In this document: positions 34,750-43,007 of the stretch, piece after piece
How the letters are laid out: each line of letters opens with the position of its first letter
How positions within the stretch are numbered: the first letter of the stretch is position 1
Assembly: GCA_964390805.1 (NCBI GenBank)
Contig: CAYMKL010000010.1
Span: 1-64,000 of the forward strand
DNA from: CAYMKL01 sp964390805
Lineage (GTDB): Bacteria > Chloroflexota > Anaerolineae > VGOG01
Direction of reading: 5' to 3'
DNA length: 64,000 nucleotides
Program-made: the position numbers and the translations under genes
The notes under the pieces: model-generated
What the model was told of the DNA's origin: nothing
Database searches by the model: none
What the model saw: the letters and a program-made list of their open reading frames with translations, nothing else

Positions 34750-36270
34750 TTACGACGCCAGAAGTTGGTCAAAGGCGTAGCGCTTGGCCACGTTCTGCAG
34801 TTCGGGAGCCAGTTGGCGCAGCGTCCGCTCGAAGGATTGGCGAGCATTCTCCCGCCCGAAACGGTGACTGACTACGTCCAGTTGCGTCAGCAGGAAACGG
34901 CGGTACATCTCCACCAGGTCATCGGTCCTCAGTTGGGGATCGGCCTGATCCTCGATCCTTCCCCGATTGAGGCGTAAGGGCAGATGGGCACATAGCTGGT
35001 TGACCTCCTCCTCGCAGGCGCGGTCTTCAGGTGAGGCTCGCCAGGCTATGGTGCTACTGCACATCAGCTCGGCGATCTCGCGGAAGACGCGGCGCAGGCG
35101 GATCTTGTCCAGGTCGGCAGTGCGCACGACTCCCACTGCGACCAGGCAGTAAAAGCCCCGGCTGACTTCGAAGACGGTCAGGCCCAGCTCACGGGCGATG
35201 GTTGCCACGTCCTTGACACCGTCAACGGCAGCCACGATCTGCTCCTCGGCTGGCGTCAGGGACAGACCATCCATGCGCTCGTAAGCGGGGCCCAGCTCAA
35301 AGATGGCGTCGGCCGAGGGGACCAGCCGCTGGATGATGGTCCAGTTGTCCACCCAACGGCAGCCGCACAGGATTAGGTCCTCGGCGCTGAGAGCCAGGGG
35401 GACACACCAGTCCTCGCAGCCCGTCTCCTGATCGAAGGTGAATTGCCCTTCCTGCCAGCGAAAGAGATCGCATAGCCCTTCCAATACTTGTTCGGGAGGC
35501 GGTGGGGGAGGGACCGGCTCGTCCTGGCGCAGGCAGGCGGCACAGACAGGTCTCCCCCCTTCAAAGCTGAGGGTGCGGATCACAACCCCATCGGTGATGG
35601 TGAGTGTGCCGCTGTGCCGACCAGAGACGATGAGGCGAATGAGATCGGGCAAATGATAATGGCGCAGGTTACCGCTGAGGATCATCAGTCCTCGCCGGGT
35701 GCCTGCTTCGGCATGGTGTGCCTCTCCCTCACCTTGAATATCACGGATGACGTCGGCCAGCCAGTCATGCTCCATCTCCAGGAAACGACACGTATGATCG
35801 AGGATGGCCAGCTTGAGGGGCGATTGTCCGTCATCCTGTTCCGCAGCCAGGGCCGCCTGGACTTTTTGGGTCTCCTCGGCCAGGAACGCCTGGCGCTGTT
35901 CCAGCAAGGGGATGGCACGCTGCAAGGGGAGCTTGTTCAACAAGTGGATGACCAGGTCATAGGCGAGATAGGTCTTCTCCTGGCTGGCTGCCTGGATCTC
36001 CATGGCCGCAAAGAAGGCGCTCCGGCCTTCCTCAGTGAGACGGTAAGTGGACTTGCGAGCACTGCGGGCTCCTCGCTGACGCGACTCGGCCACCAGGCCC
36101 TGATCGCGCAGCTTGCCCAGCGAATAGTAGACGCCGGCCATACTGACGTTGAACCAGGCATCAATGCCCTCGGCCTGGATCTGCTGGTAGAGCTCGTAGC
36201 CGTGCATGGGCCGGTCCAGCAGCAAGCCTAGAAGCAGTAGGTCCGTTTTGGTCGCGACTGGCTTAGTCAT
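34750..36270 (-). CDS. PadR-type regulator fused to a DUF4388 domain
   Basis: 506 residues. The N-terminus is a PadR winged helix (LLLLGLLLDRPMHGYELYQQI ... GVYYSLGKLRDQGLVAE) with the PadR C-terminal helical part to about 180. Residues about 195-300 match DUF4388 (LSGNLRHYHLPDLIRLIVSG, GTLTI, FRWQEGQFTF), a domain often seen in bacterial signalling. The last 200 residues are a further helical region without an assigned family. Start ATG 36270 follows GGGAGG. The gene is divergent from the NrfCD/19-haem operon. A palindrome at 36389-36410 downstream of that operon's promoter is a likely operator. PadR proteins are normally repressors of neighbouring genes. Confidence 0.85.
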   Translation of the reverse strand: MTKPVATKTDLLLLGLLLDRPMHGYELYQQIQAEGIDAWFNVSMAGVYYSLGKLRDQGLVAESRQRGARSARKSTYRLTEEGRSAFFAAMEIQAASQEKTYLAYDLVIHLLNKLPLQRAIPLLEQRQAFLAEETQKVQAALAAEQDDGQSPLKLAILDHTCRFLEMEHDWLADVIRDIQGEGEAHHAEAGTRRGLMILSGNLRHYHLPDLIRLIVSGRHSGTLTITDGVVIRTLSFEGGRPVCAACLRQDEPVPPPPPPEQVLEGLCDLFRWQEGQFTFDQETGCEDWCVPLALSAEDLILCGCRWVDNWTIIQRLVPSADAIFELGPAYERMDGLSLTPAEEQIVAAVDGVKDVATIARELGLTVFEVSRGFYCLVAVGVVRTADLDKIRLRRVFREIAELMCSSTIAWRASPEDRACEEEVNQLCAHLPLRLNRGRIEDQADPQLRTDDLVEMYRRFLLTQLDVVSHRFGRENARQSFERTLRQLAPELQNVAKRYAFDQLLAS

Positions 36271-36337
36271 CGGTCCGCCTCCCTGTCTGCTGCTCATAGT
36301 ATACCAGAAAACCTGGGAAAAATCAACTCAAACATTC

Positions 36338-36366
36338 TTGACAAAAGGCGAAAAACGTGTTATAAT
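36338..36366 (+). promoter_or_regulatory. consensus promoter of the NrfCD/19-haem operon
   Basis: TTGACA, 17-nt spacer, TATAAT. From -35 to one base past -10 it differs at only four positions from the promoter at 42923-42951. Confidence 0.9.
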
Positions 36367-36388
36367 CCACGCTAAGGTATGAATACTA

Positions 36389-36410
36389 AAATACTCAGTC
36401 CTGAGTATTT
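36389..36410. promoter_or_regulatory. perfect palindromic operator candidate
   Basis: AAATACTCAG (36389-36398) and its exact complement (36401-36410) are separated by TC. It begins 22 nt after the -10 box, overlapping the early transcript, a typical place for a repressor such as the divergent PadR protein. Confidence 0.75.
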
Positions 36411-36443
36411 ACATCCAGGCTTGTCTCGCTGAGGAGAGAAGAA

Positions 36444-37091
36444 ATGAGTGCAAAATCGGTTTCACGGCGCACCTTCCTTAAATCGGCTCTGGCCGGAGGT
36501 GCGCTGGTTGCTGTGGGCGGTGGGGCAGCCCTGGCCAGTCCGAAACAGGCCGATAAGACGGCAGATTATGCCCTGATCATTGACACCACCAAATGCGTGG
36601 GCTGCGGCGCATGCGAGACAGCCTGCAACCTGCGCAACCACCTGCACGAAGGCCACAGTTACATCCACATCCTGCACCGGGGCGAGGGAGAAGACGAGCG
36701 TTTTCTGCCTGTCCAATGCCAGCACTGTGCCGATCCCCCGTGTGCCCACGTCTGCCCTACCAACGCCACCTACATCCGCGACGACGGGGTGGTGCTCATC
36801 AATGAAAAGGTCTGCGTCGGCTGCCACTACTGCGAAGTGGCCTGCCCCTATCAGGCTCGCATCTTCGATGAGGGGCGGGGCGTGGCCGACAAGTGCTGGC
36901 TGTGTCTGGACTACGTTTTAGGCGGCGGCGAGCCGGCCTGTGTCCATGCCTGTGTGCTGGGGGCCCGACTGTTCGGTCGCACCGACGATCCGGGCAGTGA
37001 AGTGGCTCAACTAATCGCCTCGGGACAGGCCAAGCCGCTCCGTCCCGAATTTGGCACCGAACCGACGGTGCTCCGCTACATCATCGAGTGA
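36444..37091 (+). CDS. NrfC-like Tat-exported four-cluster ferredoxin
   Basis: 215 residues. Tat signal SRRTFLKSALAGG, then four [4Fe-4S] Cys sets (CVGCGACETAC, CQHCADPPCAHVC, CVGCHYCEVAC, CWLC and CVHAC). Unlike the ferredoxins at 15.5 and 22.5 kb it has its own export signal. With the adjacent NrfD gene it forms a quinone-linked electron-transfer pair. There is no molybdoenzyme subunit here, so electrons probably pass to or from the 19-haem cytochrome. Confidence 0.9.
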   Translation: MSAKSVSRRTFLKSALAGGALVAVGGGAALASPKQADKTADYALIIDTTKCVGCGACETACNLRNHLHEGHSYIHILHRGEGEDERFLPVQCQHCADPPCAHVCPTNATYIRDDGVVLINEKVCVGCHYCEVACPYQARIFDEGRGVADKCWLCLDYVLGGGEPACVHACVLGARLFGRTDDPGSEVAQLIASGQAKPLRPEFGTEPTVLRYIIE

Positions 37092-37100
37092 GGTGTGACC

Positions 37101-38063
37101 ATGCAAACTGCCTGGGGTTGGTTGCCATCCATTTACCTGTTTTTGGGCGGTCTGGGAGCCGGGGCGTTTTTAGTGGCCGCTATCATGGAGTGGACAGGTG
37201 AGCAATACAAACACGACTTTTGCCCCACCTCTATGGTAGGCGCCACCGTTGGCGGGCCACTGTTGCTTTTGGGCACAGTGTTGCTGATTTTCGACCTGGG
37301 GGCTGGCCTGAGACAACCCTGGCGTATCCTCCACATGTTCACCCACTTCAGCTCGGTGATGACCTGGGGCATCTGGATCCTGAGCATCTTCATCCCCTTG
37401 TGTTTCCTGTACGGCTTTCTGGAGCTGATGGAGGTCTACCCCAGAGTGTGGCAGGGACTGTTTGTTCGCCGCTTTTCCCCGCTGGGCCGGCTGCAGTTAC
37501 GACGGATCAAACACTGGGTGGCCGGAATAGGTAGTCTGTTCGCCGTGGGCACGGCTGTCTACACCGGGGTGTTACTGTCAGCGGTGGGGCCGTCTATCCC
37601 CTTCTGGTCCACTCCTATTGCTTCCGGTCTGCCCATTCCCATGCTGCCGGTGTTGTTCTTGGTATCGGCCATCTCCACCGGCCTGGGCTTGACCATTGAC
37701 CTGTCGGCCACCGTGTCCCTACCGGAGGTGTTGCGCCGCTTCCACTACATGCCTATGATCCACCTGGTGCTCATCGGGTTGGAAGCTGTGCTCATCGGAG
37801 CGCTGTTGCTGGTGGCTCTGGGTCAAGGTGGAGAAGCAGCTCAATCGGCCACTTATATCCTTAGTGGCCAACTGAGTGTGGTCTTTTGGATCGGGGTGGT
37901 GGCGCCAGGTTTGGTCTTTCCTTTTGTGGTACACGCCTACGCCATCGGTGCTGGTAGTCACTCCCTGGCTTCGGGGCTGATTTCCGGAGTGGGTATCGTC
38001 GTAGCTGGCCTGTTTCTGCGCTACATCATCGTCGCTAGCGGCGTACCGGCCGCCCTATGGTGA
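37101..38063 (+). CDS. NrfD/PsrC-family membrane subunit (eight TM)
   Basis: 320 residues with about eight hydrophobic segments, the classic NrfD/PsrC size and shorter than the ten-TM proteins at 16.2 and 23.3 kb. First segment YLFLGGLGAGAFLVAAIMEW is typical. It takes electrons from, or gives them to, menaquinol. ATG 37101 is preferred over GTG 37095 because GAGG is correctly spaced for it. Confidence 0.9.
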   Translation: MQTAWGWLPSIYLFLGGLGAGAFLVAAIMEWTGEQYKHDFCPTSMVGATVGGPLLLLGTVLLIFDLGAGLRQPWRILHMFTHFSSVMTWGIWILSIFIPLCFLYGFLELMEVYPRVWQGLFVRRFSPLGRLQLRRIKHWVAGIGSLFAVGTAVYTGVLLSAVGPSIPFWSTPIASGLPIPMLPVLFLVSAISTGLGLTIDLSATVSLPEVLRRFHYMPMIHLVLIGLEAVLIGALLLVALGQGGEAAQSATYILSGQLSVVFWIGVVAPGLVFPFVVHAYAIGAGSHSLASGLISGVGIVVAGLFLRYIIVASGVPAALW

Positions 38064-38079
38064 TTGGAGGAGATGCAAC

Positions 38080-39633
38080 ATGATCCCATCTACGTGGCCT
38101 CGTTGGACAGTGATCGTGATTGGGTTGATCCTGGCTGTGCTCACAATTGCCATCGCCTTGCTACTGGAGCCAGTGGGCCAGGCCTTCGCCCCAGCGATTA
38201 CACCCACACCGACGCTTCCCTCTATCAATTACGCTCGTCCCGTCTCTGGCGAGTGCGAGCAGTGCCACTTCGACAGACAGGCCCTCATTGCCAGTGCAGA
38301 CTCCTCTGAGAACGTGGAAGACTTCTACTTCTACATCGAGCCGGCCTCTCTGAACACTCCTCATGGACACCTGGGATGTATCACCTGCCACGGCGGCACG
38401 GCGAACGTGGCTGACGAAGAGGCTGCTCATCAGGGCTTGATTGAGGACCTCAGTGAGACCCATCCTGAGGATTGCCTGCTTTGTCATCGCAACCTCCCAG
38501 ACCAGCTCCCTGAGGACCATCTGCGCACCCCCCACGGCCAGGTATCCAACGCTGTCTGGGAAGGCTCAGCGTGTGGGGTGTTGTGCAGTGATTGCCATGG
38601 ACAGGTGGGCCACGGGTTCGACCCCGTCACGGGTGAGATCATCTGTCCCATGACCGTGTGCCTGGATTGCCACATTGAGCGCGGGCTGGGAGAAAAGCTC
38701 ACCGATTGTAACACCTGTCACGTTGGCCCCCACGATGTGGCTGTGGCCATGACCTGCAAGGACTGCCATACCTCCACGGACACGTGGAAAGAGACGGCGC
38801 TGTCGGTGCATCCAGTGGAGATCATGGGCCAGCACGCCACAGCAGATTGCTTTTCCTGCCACGGGTGGCCCGATTTCAAGGGATTGGACTATGTCTGCAG
38901 CGACTGCCACAAGCAGTCTCACGACTTCGGCGGCGACAACTGTGCACTGTGTCACACCTCGGTCGGCTGGGCTGAGTCAGCCGATGCACTGGTGGCCGGT
39001 GCCACGGGCATCCCCCATCCAGTAGTCGGGCGCGAAGACTGCCGATCCTGCCACGGATTAGAGGGCCAGCCACCTATCCCGGTTGATCACAAGGGGCGCA
39101 TCAACGATACCTGTCAGATCTGTCACGTCCTGGAACCGGCGCCGGCCATCCTGCACCCGGTGGAGGGGCACGAGCGTTGCCTGAGCTGCCACGGCGAGGG
39201 CCAGGTTGCCCAGTTCCCGCTCTCTACGCACAGAGACCGTGATGAGGCGAGTTGCCGCGCCTGCCACGACCCAGCCGGTGTGGTGCCGCTGCCCATCTCA
39301 CATCCGCTGGAGGGGAGGGAGGACTGTCTCATGTGCCATGCAGCCGAGGCTTTCATGCCCTATCCAGACAGCCACGAGGGCTGGGGGAATGAGCTCTGTC
39401 AGCTTTGTCACGAGGCTGGAGCACTGCCGAGCGAGGGGGAACATCCCTTCCCGCAGGATCACGACGGGGCGGCCAAGGTTTGTGTCCTCTGCCACTCTGG
39501 CAATGACTTCACGGCCTATCAGTGTGACACTTGCCATGCCGCGGATGGAATGCAGCAAGTGCACAGTGCGCGAGGAATCAGCGGGATAGAGAATACCTGT
39601 GCGCTCTGCCACCCGCAGGGACAAAAGCCATAG
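38080..39633 (+). CDS. 19-haem c-type cytochrome
   Basis: 517 residues. One N-terminal hydrophobic segment (about 9-30, possibly an uncleaved anchor), then 19 CXXCH motifs, beginning CEQCH, CITCH, CLLCH and ending CVLCH, CDTCH, CALCH. On average one haem per 25 residues. Many His residues outside the motifs (for example HPVVGRED, HPVEGHE, HPLEGRE) probably supply distal ligands and hint at internal repetition. RBS GGAGGAG. Co-transcribed with the NrfC/NrfD pair, it is probably their periplasmic partner. No known enzymatic motif (such as CX2CK of NrfA) is seen. Confidence 0.9.
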   Translation: MIPSTWPRWTVIVIGLILAVLTIAIALLLEPVGQAFAPAITPTPTLPSINYARPVSGECEQCHFDRQALIASADSSENVEDFYFYIEPASLNTPHGHLGCITCHGGTANVADEEAAHQGLIEDLSETHPEDCLLCHRNLPDQLPEDHLRTPHGQVSNAVWEGSACGVLCSDCHGQVGHGFDPVTGEIICPMTVCLDCHIERGLGEKLTDCNTCHVGPHDVAVAMTCKDCHTSTDTWKETALSVHPVEIMGQHATADCFSCHGWPDFKGLDYVCSDCHKQSHDFGGDNCALCHTSVGWAESADALVAGATGIPHPVVGREDCRSCHGLEGQPPIPVDHKGRINDTCQICHVLEPAPAILHPVEGHERCLSCHGEGQVAQFPLSTHRDRDEASCRACHDPAGVVPLPISHPLEGREDCLMCHAAEAFMPYPDSHEGWGNELCQLCHEAGALPSEGEHPFPQDHDGAAKVCVLCHSGNDFTAYQCDTCHAADGMQQVHSARGISGIENTCALCHPQGQKP

Positions 39634-39747
39634 CAAGGAGGTGAGAGCCGGAGAGAAAAACGAAGACAGATCAGGCCAGATTCTTCCTGGCCAGCAAACC
39701 CGTTCAACACACACAACATCTACTTAAGGAGGAAAACAACAAGAACA

Positions 39748-40881
39748 ATGAAGAAGCTTACATTTCTCACCCTAGCCCTGGTCATCGTTCTGACCATGGC
39801 CACCAGTGTCTGGGCCGACGATCCCACTGGCGAATTTGCTGTCATCCAGCAGGCTGCCGACGACTATCTCAGCAGTGGCAAATCGCCGGTCATCAAAGCC
39901 GACGCCCTGTTCGAGAATCTGAACGACGGCGACGCCTCCAATGATCCCTTCATTCTCAGTGTGCGCAGCCCGGATCACTATGCCATCGGCCACATTGCGG
40001 GGGCCATCAACATCCCCTGGCGAGAGGTCGCCAAGCCGGAGAACCTGGCCAAGCTCCCTACAGACAGACAGATCGTGGATTACTGCTACACCGGTCACAC
40101 TGGTCAGGTGGCAGCGACCATTTTCAACTTGCTGGGTTACGACGCCCTCAACCTCAAGTTCGGGATCATGGGATGGACCAAGGACGACACCGTTTTCGGT
40201 CACACTGATCGCTTCTACCCGGAGACCCAACCGGACTACAGAGTGGAGACCGACCCCCATGAGGCCACGACCACTTATCCTTATCCTGTGGTCAGCACCG
40301 GCAAGGCCGAAGCTATGGACATCATCGCCACTGCCGCCGACGAGTATCTCAGCAGCGGCAAACCGCCGGTCATTAAGGCCGATGCCCTGTTCGAGAACCT
40401 AAACGACGGTGATGCCTCCAATGATCCCTTCGTCGTCAGTGTTCGCAGCCCGGACCACTATGCCATCGGCCACGTTCCAGGGGCCATCAACATCCCCTGG
40501 CGGGAGATCGCCAAGCCGGAGAACTTGGCTAAGCTCCCTACTGACAGACAGATCGTGGTCTATTGCTACACGGGTCACACTGGCCAGGTGGCAGCGACCA
40601 TTCTCAACTTGTTGGGTTACGATGCCCTCAACCTCAAGTTTGGGATCATGGGATGGACCAAGGACGACACCGTTTTCGGTCACACTGATCGCTTCAACCC
40701 GGCCACCCAGCCAGACTACAGAGTGGAGACCGCTCCGGTAGCTGTTACTTTGCCCACCACCGGTGGAGCCTTGCCTGCCGAAGCTGCGTCCCTGGGCCTG
40801 GTGGTCTTTGGTGCCGTCTCTCTAACCGCCGGCGTGGCCAGCTATGCCTGGCGCCGCCGCAACCTGCGCAAGGCTGCCTGA
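39748..40881 (+). CDS. exported tandem rhodanese-domain protein with LPxTG-like tail
   Basis: 377 residues. Signal peptide (about 1-23), then two rhodanese domains (about 25-165 and 188-325) that are nearly identical, including at the DNA level. Both have the loop YCYTGHTGQVA with the active-site Cys. Rhodaneses carry sulfane sulfur between donors and acceptors. The C-terminus is LPTTGG, a hydrophobic segment, then WRRRNLRK, the layout of a sortase signal; this could anchor it to the cell surface. Location among multihaem cytochromes suggests sulfur-compound handling outside the cytoplasm (inference). RBS AAGGAGG at a slightly long distance. Confidence 0.88.
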   Translation: MKKLTFLTLALVIVLTMATSVWADDPTGEFAVIQQAADDYLSSGKSPVIKADALFENLNDGDASNDPFILSVRSPDHYAIGHIAGAINIPWREVAKPENLAKLPTDRQIVDYCYTGHTGQVAATIFNLLGYDALNLKFGIMGWTKDDTVFGHTDRFYPETQPDYRVETDPHEATTTYPYPVVSTGKAEAMDIIATAADEYLSSGKPPVIKADALFENLNDGDASNDPFVVSVRSPDHYAIGHVPGAINIPWREIAKPENLAKLPTDRQIVVYCYTGHTGQVAATILNLLGYDALNLKFGIMGWTKDDTVFGHTDRFNPATQPDYRVETAPVAVTLPTTGGALPAEAASLGLVVFGAVSLTAGVASYAWRRRNLRKAA

Positions 40882-40903
40882 TCGCTTAAGTTCACTAAGA
40901 AGA

Positions 40904-41013
40904 CTCAGTAGATCCAATTCTGCTCGGCCTGGATCGCCAGATCCAGGCCAAAGGCGGGGAAGGCAACCGTAGGTTGCACGCAATCCCCTTGGAGCAATTC
41001 TGGATCTACTGAG
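40904..41013. repeat. 110-bp nested inverted-repeat element
   Basis: Outer arms CTCAGTAGATCC (40904-40915) and GGATCTACTGAG (41002-41013), extended by CTGCTC/GAGCA. Inside, GGCCTGGATC and its complement form a second hairpin. Probably a REP/MITE-like element. The gap 40882-41126 contains nothing else but this and the next hairpin. Confidence 0.65.
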
Positions 41014-41018
41014 ACTCT

Positions 41019-41052
41019 GGGGATGAGAGGTCGAAGACGACCTCTCATCCCC
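41019..41052. terminator. 15-bp perfect hairpin
   Basis: GGGGATGAGAGGTCG (41019-41033), loop AAGA, and the exact complement (41038-41052). No T-tract follows, so it may be a terminator, an mRNA-protecting hairpin or part of the neighbouring repeat. Confidence 0.5.
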
Positions 41053-41126
41053 AAGACCATGTCTGCAAGTCATCCGGCAGGTGAGCCTGATAGCGGCTTG
41101 CCGATTCTAATTTCAGGAGACTGGCT

Positions 41127-42779
41127 ATGAACAATTCTACACTGCGCGGATTGGTAACCCTGACCGCGTTGCTGCTGGTCGTCTTATTGGCGGCTTGCGG
41201 GCCTCAGCCGACGCCGGTCACACCGGTGCCGCCGACGACCGTAGTGGCTGCACAGCCCACTGATACCCCGGTGCCGCCTACGGACACGCCGGTGCCGCCG
41301 ACTGACACTCCTGTCCCGCCAACCGCTACGCCGATACCCCCAACCGATACTCCTATCCCACCCACTGCCACGCCGGTACCTCCGACCGATACCCCGGTGC
41401 CGCCCACCGCTACGCCAGTACCCCCAACCGATACTCCCATCCCACCCACCGCTACGCCAGTGTCCCCAACCGATACTCCTATCCCACCCACCGCCACGCC
41501 GATGCCCCCAACCGACACGCCGGCACTGCCTACCGATACCCCGGAGCCTCCAACAGCCACACCGGTGCGCAGCGCGGACAATTGCGTCGCCTGCCACACC
41601 GATGAGGCGACGCTGCAGGCCCTGGCTGTGGAGAAGGAGGTCAAGTCGGCCGAGACGTCGGGTGAGGGCTGAGGAGGAGCGTTACCTCCGTTGGAGGTAT
41701 GGGAGAAAGTCTTCGTCAGTGATGCGGACTTCATGACCTCAGTTCACAACACGCCCAACTGTATCGGCTGCCACAGTGGCATCGGCGGCACGGACGACAA
41801 GGACGCCGCCCACCAGGGAGTGGTCGGCGACCCGACCCTGGATCCGGTGCCTGCTTGCGGCACCTGCCACAACGACATCGTGAGGACGGCCGAGACCAGC
41901 TTGCACTTCGCCATCAACGGCTACAACACCATCCTGACTGACCGAGGCGCTGATTTCAGCAATCCGGCCATGGCCGAGGCCTTCGACAACCACTGCACCG
42001 AGTGCCACACCACCTGCGGCCAGTGTCACGTCAGCAGGCCCGCCTACGCGGACGGTGGTCTGATCAAAGGCCACCAGTTCAAGAAGGTGGCCTCCATCAG
42101 CCTCACCTGCCTGGGCTGCCACGGCGGGCGCGTCGGGCCTGAGTACCAGGGCAAGAACGAAGGGATACCAGGCGACGTCCACTGGTTCAAGGGTGGCATG
42201 CCCTGTATCGAGTGCCACGACGTGACGCAGTACCACGGAGACGGCACAGAGTATGCCCATCGCTACGACGGGCCAGTGTCGCCCAATTGCGTGGACTGCC
42301 ATCCAGATGTGGAGGGCGGCCAGGACGGCGTGCCCCAGCACATCATGCACGGCGAGAAGGTGGCCTGCCAGGTCTGCCACAGCGCCGGAGCTTACAAGAC
42401 GTGCTACGGATGCCACGTGGGCAAGGACGACCAGGGCCTGACCTACCGCAAGACCGATCCCACCCGTTTTGAGTTCAAGATCGGCTTGAACCCACAGCAG
42501 AGCGAGGAGCGGCCCTGGGAGTACGTCCTGCTCCGCCACGCGCCGGTGGCCCGCGACACCTTTGCTTACTACGGCGAGAACCTGTTGCCCAACTTCGATG
42601 CCGTGCCGACCTGGAAATACACCACCCCGCACAACATCCAGCGGATCACGGCGCAGAACCAGGAGTGCAACAACTGTCACGGCCAGGCCGACCTGTTCCT
42701 GACCGCCGACGACGTGCTGCCCGACGAGCTGGAAGCCAACGCAGCCGTCATCGTGACCGAGATACCGGCAGGCAAATAG
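41127..42779 (+). CDS. 11-haem lipoprotein cytochrome with in-frame TGA (candidate selenoprotein)
   Basis: A continuous frame of 550 residues if the TGA at 41670-41672 (codon 182) is read through. Before it: lipobox LLAAC, a long PPTDTPVPPTAT linker, CVACH and a segment ending SAETSGEG. After it: GGALPPLEVWEKVFV and ten more CXXCH motifs (CIGCH to CNNCH). Both halves are in the same phase and look like one domain. Alone, the second half would have no export signal, so its haems could not be attached. A hairpin at 41683-41699 fits a bacterial SECIS. Alternatives are a nonsense mutation, a sequence error, or restart at TTG 41691. A strong terminator follows. Confidence 0.72.
41670..41699 (+). 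promoter_or_regulatory. UGA codon with SECIS-like hairpin
   Basis: Ten nucleotides after the TGA, TACCTCC (41683-41689) pairs with GGAGGTA (41693-41699), leaving the loop GTT. The first loop base is G, 18 nt after the TGA. Bacterial SECIS models ask for an early G in a small apical loop about 16-37 nt downstream. A competing GGAGG/CCTCC pairing (41673-41677 with 41685-41689) is possible. Confidence 0.55.
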
Positions 42780-42805
42780 AAAGCTCGCTCTTGGGCAAAA
42801 CCACT

Positions 42806-42840
42806 GAGCCATCCTTGTGAAACAGGATGGCTCTTTTGTT
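42806..42840 (+). terminator. intrinsic terminator after the 11-haem cytochrome gene
   Basis: GAGCCATCCT (42806-42815), 8-nt loop, AGGATGGCTC (42824-42833), then TTTTGTT. Confidence 0.9.
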
Positions 42841-42922
42841 CCCAGGTCCGATGTCCCCTAGACGAGAGAGACCTAGCACTATTCGGGTCTCTTTGCGCTT
42901 TGAGTTTTTAATGTTCCAACTC

Positions 42923-42951
42923 TTGACAAAATGCCAAAAAGGTGATATAAT
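42923..42951 (+). promoter_or_regulatory. consensus promoter of the PadR-headed cluster
   Basis: TTGACA, 17-nt spacer, TATAAT. The spacer is nearly the same as that of the promoter at 36338. An imperfect palindrome (GTGTAAATTGTCAC, 42958-42971) follows and may bind the PadR protein encoded next. Confidence 0.85.
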
Positions 42952-43007
42952 CTATATGTGTAAATTGTCACTATAGGCAGATTGACGTTATTGTTGGGAG
43001 GTGAATT

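Noticed and set aside
41286..41550. Regular short repeats that could look like a CRISPR array
   Set aside because: They are degenerate codons of the PPTDTPVPPTAT linker, with no unique spacers. The same holds for the PT-linker tracts at 3.6-7 kb.
41691..42779. Independent cytochrome gene starting at TTG 41691
   Set aside because: It would lack a signal peptide needed for haem attachment, and the upstream frame is in the same phase with the same domain logic. Kept only as an alternative to UGA recoding.
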